Notes: generated by a model from the sequence alone, not told the origin. A stretch of 64,000 nt of DNA from Steromphala cineraria (GCA_916613615.1 OU744724.1:32075452-32139451), one strand, 5' to 3'; shown: positions 24,080-37,130, counted from the stretch's first letter. Numbers and translations: made by a program.

Positions 24080-26715
24080 GTTAAGGATTCAAGGTAGCAA
24101 TATCATTAAACAAATTATTTCTTTCCTTAAGAAATGCTCTTTGGAGAACCCGAGTGTAAAGGTACTCTCTGTACCATTCCAATTAAAGTACATATACATT
24201 TTAAAATTGCAAGTAATAACGTAGGATAATTTACTTTTTTTTTTAAGTTTCATATATTGTAAAAAATTCAATTGCTGGAAATTCATTATCACATGTTATG
24301 ATATCGTCCGGGTTCTTATCATAAAAGCCTGGAATTAACAAATTAGTTAGCTCTGTAAGTGTAATATTGCAGAATTATCGCATCATGGCCAATTCAAATT
24401 CCACAGAAGCTATTTAGATAGTGTGAATTAATTCTGCAGTGATAACTAACATTGGATTTACGTGTGCAGATAAGGATGAACGTCATCAAAACCAGAAGCA
24501 CACTTGGCTCGATGCGAATCGTTTAGTTACATAGGGCAACGAGACCTTTAAGAAAGAACGCAGTTCATCGAAAGTTCTAACATTGAATGTTTCTATCAAA
24601 ACAAGCTCATTGGACAGAAATTAAGTCTATTGAATTTCAAATTATCATTGTATCATCCATGTTATTTATTTAGGTGTTATTTTTATATATATTTATAATC
24701 TAGATTTGAATAAGAACCTAGACTGTACTCAAGGCGCTATAGCATATATAGGGAATATCTCCCGGATAGTAAACCTTATGTTACTAATTTCAAGGCAATA
24801 TATTCTAAACAATGAAATGAATCCTTCAACGAACGCACAAAGTTCGGTTCGGCAACGTGAATGCTCGCTAAAATGGCCACCAGAAGTTTTGGCTTGATAT
24901 TTGATTATATCTTCTATGACTTCGGATATCAAAGTTGAGTAATGTGATGGTTGACCCTATGAAGATTATCAAATTGCGAATTGGCAAATAGATTTTTGTT
25001 TAATTGTTAAGAAGTAAATTACCATTTGCACGCTAAATTTGATCTTTCAGATCATAATTTCCATAGTCAAGAAGCATTATCGGTATATTTTTAATTGGTA
25101 TCATATAGGAAAAAGTCACGATAACAATAACACGTGAGTGTTTTACTTTTGTACTTATTCTGTATGTACTTAATACATCTCATATTTCTACTTATACCAT
25201 AATAGCCACTTATTAGAATATTACCCCTGTATCCTGTTAGTAACAAGTGACGTAAATAGAAGATACTTAACGACCGGTACCATGTACTGATACTATAAAC
25301 CGAATGATTTATTTCATATATAAAATGAGCACTTATGAGTTTCGCCTATCTGAAATACATAAAGGCTATTTTTTTAGTACAATCTTTAATTATGGTTCCA
25401 TACAGTTTCGGTCTATGAGTCAATAAATAGATATGGTCGGACCAAGGACGTGTAGAGTGTCATTGGTCGGACGGAAGGGGAAGTTGAAAGTCTTTGAGTT
25501 CTCATATTCTCAGCAAGATTGTACGTACCGTAGTTATATGTGTTGTCTTTCAATCTTAGAAATAGTTCATGAACAATTGATAACAGAAAATGTGTTTACT
25601 TAAGACTAACAGGAAATTTAAGAATGAAATTCATGTTTTGTGTTGATAAACAAACTAAACAATTCTTAAAATTCACACAAACAATATCATAGTATTGTTT
25701 ATATGTGCACATGTGATACTGTTCATGTTTTATTAACTTTTTGACGTTATTCGTTATGTTAGTCATTGTAAAATGCTTATGACAGGAAATGATTTTATTA
25801 AACTAATTTTATTGCAATGTTGAAGAATCAAAAGAGTCTTTACATATTCATATATTTACTAATTGAACAGTTTGTATAAATGTCATCATGAACGAGGCGT
25901 TATTTCAATTTGCTGATGTGTTTTAAATAATAATTCATTAAAATGATATAAAAAGCATTCGATCTTGTTTTCTCCAAACACTGCTAGGAAATTCAACTAG
26001 TTTGTACTACTTAAAATTACCAGGAAAAATAATTGGCAAGTTAATAATAACTGTCGAAGTCGGCCAGAATTGGTCTATAGCCTACTTTAAACGATTTTCC
26101 AAGACAAAACGTATGTAAAGTTTGTAGATGCAGATGTTTGAAGTATTTGGAAAGTAAAATTATAATAATTATCATGATTGTTATTAATATTATGAAAGTT
26201 GAAACTAAATTGTATTATGCGTGTCTGCAAGTCGAAAAATACCTTTCTGGACCTTTTTAATGATTTGGAAAAAGTTACTTACAATGATGTGACCATGAAA
26301 CAATAGTTTTGTCTATGATTGATAGATGTATGTTAAACTTGTAAAATGTCAAACAGTACGTAAAAATGTCATTTCCATAGAATGGCAAATGTCGATAACT
26401 TAAACCGGCTCTAAGGTTAAACGATCTCTCAAAACAAAAATTAAAAGAAAACTGAAAAGGGCCGCTATCAAAACAGGGGTCATCAAACGAACAGATACAT
26501 TCCCTTAAAGACAATTAACATTTAAACGTTCAGAACAAATCCTAAAACTTTAAATACCACTGTGGATGCATAATCCTTGTTTTTCGTCGATAAATCCATG
26601 TATTTGTTACCTATAAGAACTGCAATTTTACCATAGTCAATCGGACCAAGAGATGTTGTTTCCTTGGTACATATCTTATCATCATTGGTGATTTTACGTA
26701 CTTAAGGAAAGAACG
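24080..26715. other. AT-rich, no recognisable feature
   Basis: Only chance frames under 80 codons. No repeats, exons or RNA genes were recognised. Confidence 0.4.
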
Positions 26716-26722
26716 TTTCTTA

Positions 26723-28027
26723 GGGGAGACCAGGGCAAAGCGCGCACCCTAACATAAAAGTGCGTCTAGTGGGCACCCCGACATGTACAGAATGCAACTT
26801 GCACACTATTTCTAATACTTATCAGATGGACTGTAACATGGCACATGCTTTTTTAATCTGCCATTTCGGCATAAGGATATATTTACGTAAATATATTTTG
26901 GTTAAGGGGGCGCGCTTTGCCCTGTAGTTTGGGGCAAAGTGCCCAATCCCCTGGGCGCGTTGCCCCATTCGAAAAACAACACAGAATGTAATAGATATTA
27001 CACACACATAATCAGCCAATACAAATCAAAAGCTATCATCTTGATAATGCAAGGCAACTATCGAACCCATATGAAGAATAGAATTAACATAAAAGTTGAC
27101 AATACATGCAAGAATGCGCAAAATATTCCTTAACATGTCATGGACCTACATGTTCAACATTCTCAATTACCAAATATCGTTATGGTTGGTACATGTACAT
27201 TTCTTTCAACTACGAATGTGTTGATAATGTAGGTTTTTGAATATCAAAACCAGTAAAATAATAAAATATAAGATGAATTGAATTGGTTATATAGGCGAAT
27301 TAAAGAATTCATACAACTATTTTGTGTCGGACTTGGCAGAACGGCATAAATTGCTTATCGTTTAGGGTTGAACAGTAATATACGATGAATTATATATTCA
27401 TGATTTAAAAAACAACAGAAAAATATGCTTTGGTAACTGTTTCTTGTCGTGATTCTTTAACAAAACAAAACCCTTTAAGTAAAAGGGTATATTTCATTTT
27501 AATATAAAAAAACTAGAATGCTGATATGAGAATAATAGTTCACCTTTACATTATTTGTTTAAGAAATGTAAAATAATAACTTTAACACCAATATGTTAAC
27601 CAAAATGATATATTTTATAACACACGGGGCAAAGCGCTCCCCCCGGCACGTTTTGCCCCATCAAGGGTAGCATTTGTTGTGAACATCACAGAAAGTCATT
27701 AAAGCAAGTAATAACAAATTTCATTATTCAATGAATTAATGATACCAATTAATGTTACATGTGCACGAGAGTTCAATGTTCCGTTTTGTATTTTTATTGA
27801 ATATTTGAATTTGAGACATATCCGTTCCATATAGTAAAATCGCGTTTTTTCGAATATTTGAAATTCTGCGTCCACAACCTAGGCAAATGATTCCAGCGTT
27901 GGTCACAAAGCTTCATTACGGTTACTTTCATTCGTTGGTAATGACAAATTACTCCATTTGTCGACAGGTTTGGAGAAATAACGCGTGGTCACTTTGCCCC
28001 GGGGGCGCGCTTTGCCCTGGTCTCCCC
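26723..28027. mobile_element. 1,305-bp nonautonomous DNA element with 23-bp perfect inverted ends
   Basis: Both ends read GGGGAGACCAGGGCAAAGCG followed by CGC inward, identical over 23 bp, and TA stands just outside each end. Further copies of the GGGGCAAAGCGC-type motif occur subterminally and internally (26,906-26,970, 27,625-27,660 and 27,990-28,015), in both orientations. The interior is AT-rich with no transposase ORF. The TA target and repeated subterminal motifs suggest mobilisation by a Tc1/mariner-like or other TA-targeting transposase that reads these motifs; this is inference. Confidence 0.85.
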
Positions 28028-28944
28028 TATGTTATTACTACATAAAAGTGCTAGCGACACTAGATTTAAGTTTCTAAATACGGTATTAATTTCCATTTAA
28101 TGAACCTAGGGCTTATCTTCGACGTATACCATAACGTAATAATTCGTCTTATAGTTTCCAATTAACGCATAACCCCTTATAAAGGTTAGCATAAGCAACA
28201 AGGGCTAGCACGGCACACACAAAAAACAACCCGAGAGCATATTTGCTTTGGAATTGTTCTCTTTCGTTTATTCAGTGAACTCAAGAAGTTTGAAGCGACC
28301 TTATATATTCTCAAATTCCTAGAGTCTGCCTGTCGAGGGTTTTTCATGTCTAAAAATATTCTCCTCCCACAATATATATTCTAGTAATATAAGTTCTTCC
28401 CAGGCACACAGGAGAGAACAGTGTACATTTAGGGAAAACTATTTGTTCTAGTTACAATATGTAAAAGAAATCATAACCTTGTATATGTTGACAAGAGTGA
28501 AGTAATGCAAATAAAAAGGGATTTTTTTCTGTATCCATACACGTGTTTTAACTTTTTCTGAAACCATGTTTGAAAGGAACATCTTTGGTTTTTTACAACT
28601 TCGATTTGTTTTATTTAAGCTTTTCAATAAATGTTTCTCGGCGATGTATTCTATAGATCTACTGTAAACATACAACAGTTTGAGAATAATATTATTTCGA
28701 GTTTTGACCTTGTCTCTACTCCGCGAAAGCAGGCGAAACCTAGCACAAATATGTTGCACAACAGACATGAAAGTGATCAGTTTTCGGTTCAATTCTCTAC
28801 TTTCCGTCATGCATTTTCGAAAAATTACGGCTGTGCCTCGACAATTCAATTGAATATCAACGTTCGAAGTTAGTGTATCCATGTTTTCTGACCATTACAG
28901 TATATTCATTTGGCGATGGCTGCTCCCATGAAATAACTGTATCA

Positions 28945-29016
28945 AATAATAATAATAATAATGGGCATTTATAAAGCGCTATATCCATACACAAGGTGCA
29001 TGCTCAAAGCGCATTG
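28945..29016. repeat. Dispersed repeat with GCGCTATATCC and GCTCAAAGCGC, after (AAT)n
   Basis: An (AAT)n run leads into GGGCATTTATAAAGCGCTAT and then TGCTCAAAGCGCATTG, the two AGCGC/GCGCT segments facing each other. It looks like a widespread short invertebrate repeat. The family name is not certain. Confidence 0.5.
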
Positions 29017-29019
29017 AAA

Positions 29020-30420
29020 ATAAGAAAATTTAAGGTGATGAGATGAAATGCTATGAAATAAAGCCTAAAAGTAATAGTGCATTGATTAAGGATATTTATA
29101 ATTAGAGTCTATGGGTAGAATCTATGAATAATAGCTAGAAAATATCATTGATCAAAATGCAAAATCATTTATCTCTGTTCTATCTTTTCCACTAGAGTAA
29201 TTTCTTTCAAATATCATACACATTGTTGTATTTGTTACCATGCTCGTGTAAGAGATCAAGCAAAATAATTACAATGTCCCACTTTTAAAATTATACGGCA
29301 TAACATCGTTTCATGTCAATTATTTTGTATTTTGTTTCATGCTATTGTAAAATAATAATTTCACGAAGATGAAATGTTTCAAAGTAATTTTCAAGCCTAA
29401 AAGTAGTTCTTCCTTTGAAAGATTAATATTTTATTACAGAACACAAATTTTGAGCTATTTCCGTTCTACACAGACAAATTTTGCCTAGCAGTCGAAAGAA
29501 AATCAATTTATCCTAATTTGAAATCTTTCCGTTCAAATCATATTCTGAGAAAAAATAACCAGTCTAAAAAGATTATATAGATTTTATTTCATCGCCCAAA
29601 GGTTAGTGTTTCAGTTTATAAGAGTTGCTTTTATATTTAGTTTGGCACTTGAAGAGTAGACATTCGAGGATGCCTACCTCTATTTTTTATTGCTGTAAAG
29701 AAGGATTACTTGATTCCCGAAAGGCACCTTGGTATTGTTTCACGAGGCAAAATAAATGTTACCAATTGCAAGACAATTTCTAAATTTTCAAAATTCGTTT
29801 AAGCTAAACGAGATCCTTATAAAATGTGTTGATTATGAGAATGTATTAAATTTTCCATCACGGATTTGTTAATATTTCAATGAATATTGATTACGATAGA
29901 ATTTGATGGCAGTTTGTGGATCAACCGCTGAAGATGGGACAGGAAATAGCTAACAAACGATGTGATTCAATACGCATTTTTTTGTTTACAATCAAAAAAC
30001 GTGTCCTTAGTCTTTGTAGACATGTATGATGGAGTTATAAATGTTTATGCAACATTTTGTAACTTTTGCTTAGATCATATGTATAATGTTGAGCCACTTG
30101 TCAAAAGTTTGTAGACTGAAGAAGGTAGTTTATATTTAACATTTTGATTAGAACTTTTATAGATACCAACTGCTTGTTGTGGCGATTTGAAGCAGGAAGA
30201 GAGTATCAATGTTTCTATAATCAACATTTATGTGAGTGGTAAGTAACATTAATATAATCCTTGACACCAGTAACTAAAATAATGCATGGTTTCAATCAAA
30301 CCTTAATGCTATGCTTAGAATTTGAAATAAAGCCTATCATTTTCTGAACTGATAAGTTGAGACACAGAAAGTGGATTGACGAATTATGACAGATAATGTT
30401 GCCGGGTGACATGAAATGAG
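29020..30420. other. No recognisable feature
   Basis: AT-rich sequence without exons or repeat families that I can identify. Confidence 0.4.
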
Positions 30421-30424
30421 GATC

Positions 30425-30545
30425 GATTGGGTGAGATACAGAAAATGGAGTCATTGCTATATTTGGGACACAGAATGAGGATAGATTGGGTGGGATACAG
30501 AATGTGGAGTCATTGCTATATTTGGGACACAGAATGAGGATATAT
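30425..30545. repeat. 59-bp tandem duplication
   Basis: GATTGGGTGAGATACAGAAA at 30425 is repeated with few changes at 30484. The shared text runs through 'tggagtcattgctatatttg'. Confidence 0.9.
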
Positions 30546-31064
30546 AGATTGCTTATCCCAGATCACAATGTAAATACTGTCAGTCGCAGATGGAATCGGA
30601 GGGGAAAAAAGTATTTCGTTCTTTAAATCCTACCGTTTTAAATGTCCCACATGTATACAGTTTATGCAACATGTATGATCTCTATAGGGTCAAACATCTC
30701 AGCTCAATAATGCGTTGTGGTAGAAGACATTATCAAATATTAAGCAAAAACAACTGGGGCTATTTTTGTGAACACCTTTTTAAAAATATTTTGTAATTAT
30801 GATATGGATTCGCAATGCTCACTTGAGCATGATAAAAACGTGCTACTTCCCCTAAAACAAGACATAACATTGAAGAGGAACGTGAAGAGACAAAACGTGT
30901 GATTATATTGATTTGTATATAGGTGTAAACAACTTAGTGCGTCACCAACACGTTTAACGCCTTCTCCTCACACACGTTAAATGTGCATGGGTTAAAAGTG
31001 GCCATATCAACATTAAGTAATAATATAAGTTTTTTATAAAAAGTTTTCGTTTTGACACAGGACG

Positions 31065-31125
31065 CATTCTCTCCCCACAGAGGCAACTCAGGTATGACTG
31101 AGTTGCCTCTGTGGGGAGAGAATTA
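31065..31125. repeat. Perfect 26-bp-arm hairpin flanked by 8-bp direct repeats
   Basis: Arms 31066-31091 and 31098-31123 (ATTCTCTCCCCACAGAGGCA plus ACTCAG) are exact reverse complements around the 6-nt loop GTATGA. ACAGGACG flanks the unit at 31057-31064 and 31126-31133. The arms are unrelated to the hairpin at 13,305, but size, loop and flanking repeats are alike. Confidence 0.9.
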
Positions 31126-31169
31126 ACAGGACGGTGATTTCCATGATACCATTCCACCATCGTGAAAAG

Positions 31170-32640
31170 GTAAGGCGTATTGATTTTTACAAAAAAAATG
31201 TGTACTATCAGAATATAGTTTCAGAGTGTTAGGGTGATACATGTGCAGATATGGCTATTTTCTTCCGACATCGACACCTGAAAGCGAAGTAAGAAATATG
31301 CCAGAAACTCTGGAGTCCTTATAAGCATCAACACTTGTCATAATGAAAAACATCAGAAGGGTGCACCCAAACAATGACCATTTCATATGGTCACAACCGC
31401 TAGGGTTCATCGCTGGAGAAAAGTGATATCAATTAATCCTATGAAAACATACTCACAATATCATTGATTGACAGTAAAAGTACAGTGTACAATGAAGGAA
31501 TAATTATTCAGACATTGAAGTTTTGATTTAGATGGGCGACAATGAGAGAATTTCATGCATCACCTGGTGTCAGTTGATTAACAATAAAAATGTGTAAAAG
31601 AATAGTTCTAATGAAATACGTTAATGTTAGAATATAAATAATGTTCTATAATATCAAAACAAAATTGCTTAATGTTTTACATTTATGAGACTCCTGAAGA
31701 GTTGTCAGTTTCATGAATAAATGCGATAACATCCGGATAATATCTTGTCCAGCACATGCTGGATACACAAGGTTTTACGGGACTCAATTTTCCTGAGTAT
31801 TTGAAGCAGACAGTGTCAGAAGGACACCCAAAATATAATCATATGGGTCCTCTGTGACTCAGTATTATTCTGATACAAATATCAGATCTTTTAATAAAAG
31901 CCACATTTCAGTATGAATTCATGTCAAGATGGTTTTAAAACCAATAACCATCCCATTTAGGCCGTGGGCCGAGGACCCAAATAAGGGCTCAAAATTAAAA
32001 GTGTTTCAGGCCCAGGGGTGAATAAAAGAACTTTATGCCAAAATGATCTCTACCAACCTCCAATCAAAAAAATACAATGTTCTCCTTAAAATCTTTGGTC
32101 ACTACAGAATAAACTAATTTTGAAAATATCATTTTTGCAGTGGGCGTGGCCGCAATTTGAATTCCATGTTAAAGTAAACAAACAATGGCTATGGCTAAAT
32201 ATTTATTAACAACACCTTTTCTTTCAATATAAGAAAACAAATATGAACTTTTAATATTTTGGGAAACTAATATGAACCAAAAACCCACAATTTTTCATAT
32301 TTATCTTAAATCAACACACCTGAAGTACCTGGTAACTAGGTTTGAGAATTGCACCTAATTTCATATTTCAATCCATGTATATTAGAATATAGATCTCATT
32401 CAATTGTTTAATACCTCTTTCAAATAGTTTGAATAGTTGATAATATGCCTTTCAGATCTTTAGAAAATAATATTTACTAATAGTTTAAGATCAATTTCAA
32501 AAGTAAATATTGATGGCATGTAGAAAATTTATCTACAGTTTATACAGCCAAACACATATTGATGCACAAAACGCAATAAACATGTTAATCTGTGCTTTAT
32601 GAAAATAAATTTAAAATAGTTTGGTGAAATATACAGTTTA
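31170..32640. other. No recognisable feature
   Basis: AT-rich, no exon or array recognised. Confidence 0.4.
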
Positions 32641-32679
32641 CTGTGACATAAACAAGCTGTTTTTGTGAAACATTAAAGC

Positions 32680-33835
32680 CCCTGTGCCAAGGTCAAGGTC
32701 ACAAGGTCAAGAGTTATGATCCTATCTGAAAGGTCTTATTATGATAGATGCACATGTGAAAAATAGAGCCAGTGGCTCTGTAGCTCATCAGGCTTCATAT
32801 CAATTTTGCTTTAGGGTGTGGCAAATTTGGTTCCTCCCTTACTTTGGACCACAGGGTCACCAAACGACAATATGGATTCCTCCTTATCTAACTTAGGAGT
32901 TTGCACATAAAGTTTCAGCTTTCTAAGCCCTGATCCCCCTTGAGAACAAGATGAAATTAGGTTAAAGGGTGTGACCCCTGAGGCCCTTATTAGGGGCCAC
33001 AGGGCCACAAAAGCTATAAATCATAATCCTCACTAGTCAAAGAGTATATTCACAAGGTTTCAGCTTTCTGGGCCTATTGCTTCTGGAGATGGAGATGAAA
33101 ATAGATGTTAAGGGTGTGGTCCCTCTGACCCTTAATAAGGGTCAATCCTTTTTAATCCTCACTAGTCAAGAAATCTGTACACAAAGTTTCAGCTTTCTAG
33201 GCCTTATGGTTCAGGAGAATAGATGAAAATATGTTTTTAGGGCGTGGCCCCTGTGGCCCTTATTAGGGGCTACCAAAGCTATAATTTTCAATCCTCACTA
33301 GTCAAGGAGTCTGTACACAAAGTTTCAGCTTCCTAGGCCTTATGGTTCTGGAGAAGAAGATGAAAATAGTTTTTTAGGGTGTGGCCCCTGTGGCCCTTTT
33401 TAGGGGTCACAGGGCCACCAAAGCTATAATTTTCAATCCTCACTAGGCAAGGAGTCTGTACACAAAGTTTCAGCTTTCTAGGTCTTATGGTTCTGAGGAA
33501 AAAGGTGAAAATTGGTTTGAAGGGCATGGCCCCTGTGGCCCTTTTTAGGGGTCACAGGGCCACCAAAGCTATAATTTTTTATCCTCACTAGTCAAGGAGT
33601 CTGTACACCAAGTTTCAGCTTTGTAGGCCTTATGGTTCTGGAGAAGAAGATGAAAATAGGTTTGAAGGGCGTGGCCCCTGTGGCCCTTATTAGGGGCCAC
33701 AGAGCCACCAAAGCTACACTTTATAATCCTCACTAGTCAAGGAGTCTGTACACAAAGTTTACGGACGGATGGACGCCGGACGCCGGACACCATGCCATGC
33801 CATAAGCCCATCGGGCCTTACAGGACAGAGGAGCT
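32680..33835. mobile_element. ~145-bp core-repeat element with ACGG-rich end (Helitron/pearl-like)
   Basis: AGTTTCAGCTTTCTAGG-type blocks recur at 32911, 33056, 33185, 33321, 33466, 33611 and 33755, mostly 145 bp apart, each followed by 'gtggcccctgtggccctt'. After the last core come ACGGACGGATGGACGCCGGA and a small GCCC-atc-GGGC hairpin near 33,807-33,817, then GCTAAAA. Core repeats followed by an ACGG microsatellite resemble the pearl/Helentron elements of molluscs. No Rep/helicase gene is present, so it would be nonautonomous. 60-65-codon minus-strand frames here are not genes. Confidence 0.7.
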
Positions 33836-33931
33836 AAAAAAAATGGTCTAACCCCAAGCAATCTAAAGTTATGAGTAAGGTTAAATTCTTTTAAGACAAA
33901 TATTCAGACTGACAGACGAACAATATGTACT

Positions 33932-34187
33932 AGGTGAGGTTATTTGGCATATTTCACTTACATCACGGCTGCTAGTACTATTGCAGGGACAAAGCCTGTA
34001 ACCTGAGTTTTGTATGCAGTGAAACCTGTGACCATTGGTTGGAACTAACAAACAATGGGTGGTATTGCGCTGAAATTCAGTATAGCATTGCACCCAAACC
34101 TTGCAGAGAAAGTTGCTAATCCCCTGGCGGGATTCGAACTACAGACCTCTTGTTTTGAAGCAGAATTTGAAAACTACTGCACTATCA
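33932..34187 (-). mobile_element. tRNA-derived SINE, decayed copy
   Basis: It shares 'gcagggacaaagcc', 'gcgctgaaattcagtat' and 'ggcgggattcgaac' with the two better copies. The head (minus strand) keeps the B box GTTCGAATCCCGCC but the A box is decayed. Confidence 0.75.
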
Positions 34188-34522
34188 CTAATGTATATTT
34201 AATTAAGTTTGTCAAATACAATGTTTATCACATCGAATGGTGGGGTCGAAGTTGATATTTTCACAAGTGGCACTTATTTTTAAAATAATCACAGAGTCAG
34301 CATATGTTTTATTAATATAAAATATTTATTCTCATCAGTTGAGTTTGAACACAAGATTTAATTTTTCTTTATCATCATGTCTCTTCACAGCAAAATTTCC
34401 ATCTTTAGGACATGCACAAATTGTAAGATGTTGATAACACTGGTTATGATTGATAGTCATTTCAAAGTAGTATACAAGAAGATCACTGGAGAATTTCATT
34501 CTTCTGTACAAGAAAATGTTGG

Positions 34523-34838
34523 GTGAGGTGAGGTGATATGGGGTTTATCGTCGCTTTCAAGAGTATTTCACTTATATCGCGGATGCTAGTATTATTGCAG
34601 GGAGAAAGCCCCCAAACTATTGTGGCTATGTATTGCAGTGAAACCTGCGAGAATCAGCAGGAACTAGCGAACCATGGGTGGTACTGCGCTGAAATTCAGT
34701 GTAGAATTGCACCCAAACCTGACTGTGTGTACAACAGTTCTCTACTGCAGACAAAGTTGGCGAGCCCCTGGCGGGATTAGAACCACGGACCTTCTGAACC
34801 GAAGCCGAACACGCCAACCACTGCGCTATCCCGCCCCC
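34523..34838 (-). mobile_element. tRNA-derived SINE, full length, 11-bp TSD
   Basis: Read on the minus strand it starts with a tRNA-like head: an A box in GATAGCGCAGTGG and a B box region GTTCTAATCCCGCC. A ~200-bp body and the tail 'cttgaaagcgacgataaacc' follow. It is flanked by GAAAATGTTGG at 34512-34522 and 34839-34849, a clean target-site duplication. Length is 316 bp. Short frames inside (63-80 codons) are not genes. Confidence 0.9.
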
Positions 34839-34849
34839 GAAAATGTTGG

Positions 34850-34999
34850 AATCATTTCTTTCACACAGGACAAGTGCAGTCCAAATTTCCTCTTCTTGTT
34901 ACTTTTATAATGTTCAGTATGCATCTTTGAAAAAACCTCTGTTCTGAACTCTGTGTGTAGTATGTGACAGGTGAAGGTGGTGCAGGTGGCTCTGCAGGT
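34850..34999 (-). other. Possible 3' exon after a strong minus-strand acceptor
   Basis: The minus strand reads aattttgttttcag just before 34999, a good acceptor, and the frame starting ACC TGC AGA stays open for about 57 codons into the SINE. It lies downstream of the donor at 35,760 and may belong to that transcript. The peptide is Thr/Cys/His-rich and not recognised, so it may be 3' UTR. Confidence 0.25.
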
Positions 35000-35865
35000 C
35001 TGAAAACAAAATTATCAATTGATATCAGTGCTCAAAAACACCTGCACCCAAATACGCAGATACACTGCTTGTCTGGAGCACTGTGATACTCAGATGTAGA
35101 AATGTAGCTGCTGATATTTTTTTCATTCAATATTTATACATAATTCCTTCTTATAACATGAAAATCTGTTTCTACCAGGTAACTATTGTTATTAATAACT
35201 CTCATCTGTAGCAATGAAATTTCTTTTCAACTAAAATAATTATATATATCTTTTAAAAACCAGGTATAGTCTCTGTGTGTCCTGCTACCTGCCAGGTCTA
35301 GGGGCAATAACTGCCAAAATATTTATATGCAATGAAAAAGATTATTATCACAATTTAGATATGTATACAATAATTTTGACTCAACCAACCTAGTTCTATC
35401 AAAATGCATGAAAACTAAATCTTAAGATATGATAGTGTTACAGCATTCTATTTGCCCAAATTAATGCAGATACAAAATGTGTATTCCCAAATTTTGTTGT
35501 GGGATGAAAATGATAAAAAACTGAACAATAGCACATCCAATGTTTACAAATTTATCAAATACTTTCTTAGCAGTCAGATATCAAAAAGCTAATAGTTTGT
35601 TGACTTTAGAAAAAATGCAGATACAAGCTGAAATTATAGACTTGCTATTGTTGCTAAAAGCGATTGAAAATAAACAATAACAAATAAGTGAAATAAATAA
35701 ATATAGCTTTAATCTTATACATTTTCTACCTTCAAATAAGAAAATAAAAAAATCACTGACCTCAGGAAGATTCAGTGGTCCAAACTATCCCTTTCCATCC
35801 TTGTAATGCCCTGTCTTCCTCTCTTCATGTTTGTAAATATTTCTGATAACATTGTCTAGCTATCT

Positions 35866-36072
35866 TCAGGTCTTGTAACCAGCAATGCCAGCTGCTACAA
35901 GTTCACTGTTATTAGGTAACTTGACTGCAACCAGCTCCTCTAAACCATCTATGGATGCCCTGACTCCAGCACTATCAAACAGCTTTGTCCAAGATACGTG
36001 TTTGCACTATAAAAGTGGCTCCTTGTCAATTTCATGCAAGTGACAGAAACACTTCTTCATGGGGGCCGCCAT
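35866..36072 (-). pseudogene. Minus-strand reading frame with one in-frame TAG; CCAAT and ATGGCGGC start
   Basis: The frame opens ATGGCGGCCCCCATGAAG at 36072, with a Cys/His-rich start (MAAPMKKCFCHLHEIDKEPL). It meets TAG at codon 22 (36007-36009) and continues in the same frame for 46 codons to TGA at 35866. The second part contains SWTKLFDSAGVRASIDGLEE and looks coding. Upstream on the minus strand are CCAAT (36110-36114) and a YY1-like AAAATGGCGGC around the start, as in many animal promoters. A donor (GAG, then GTCAGT) follows at 35,761. The bases before codon 23 (ccacttttatag) could also serve as an acceptor, so the C-terminal part may be a separate exon. Either a recently broken gene, a transposon-derived frame or two overlapping exons; the family is not recognised. 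Confidence 0.4.
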
Positions 36073-37130
36073 TTTGTTGCTCAGGACAAACTGCCTGTGC
36101 TGCGTTCTGATTGGTCAATGATTCTCATTACATCTTGGTTACTAATTTGCTTTAATTTCATTAATGACCACATGATTTTAGGAGAACTTTGTCAAAATAG
36201 CTTTAATACATTAAAATCTTAATTACTATGTCAAGTTCTACTATTCACCCTTCAGCCTGAACCACTTTGTCACAATATGCTGGTTCGGCCTATGGCCTAA
36301 TTGTACGTAAAACTATATAAACCTTTTGATTGAATATGAACATCCATGATATTTTTTAAAGATTCTTGAGATAGGAAAGGGAGTCCCAAAAACATATACT
36401 CTGAGTCCCCAGGACTCTCAGTTTTGATTGGCAATGTAAAACCCTGTAGGCCTATACATTAACATTTTGACAGCCTGGACGATGAGTTCACGAAGGATTA
36501 AGAATTGCTGAACTCTTGTTGTTATCTTGCAACCTGTCCGATTGGATTTGACAAGTTTCAAGACTGGAATACTTAATGACAGTGAAGAATGCAAGGAGCT
36601 TCTTTCTAGTTGTACAGTATCCTTCCTCGATTTTGTTAAAAGCTGTGTTCATAAAGGTTTTGACTTATCCTACTCCATATTGTTTCTGAGAAAGACAAAC
36701 ACCCTTTAAATCTGGTTTAATATCTCCAAACGTTGCGACACTATTTGGCATCAATCATAGTAATCTAACGGCGAATTCACGGGGCCAAATATGGCATAAC
36801 GGTATACTGTACAAACTTATGCTGGTTGCAAAAGCTGGGTTCTGGGTATAAAAGTAAAATAACCCGAAAAAACAATGTCTCGTAATACGGACGACGCCTG
36901 AGGCAATAAACTATAAATCCGCTTTCCACACGTGAAATAAGATTAAATACCATGCAACCACCCGCAAAATTGTATTCAAACAAGCATGAGACTGAAATAT
37001 ATATTTAAAAAAGAAAAACCTGACACTGGAATTCTACATGATTTATTTTTCGAACCGAGTTCACAAATTCAAGGTCATGGACCCTAAAGCAATCGGCGAC
37101 TGATATTAACATATTAATCTTTAAACAAAT

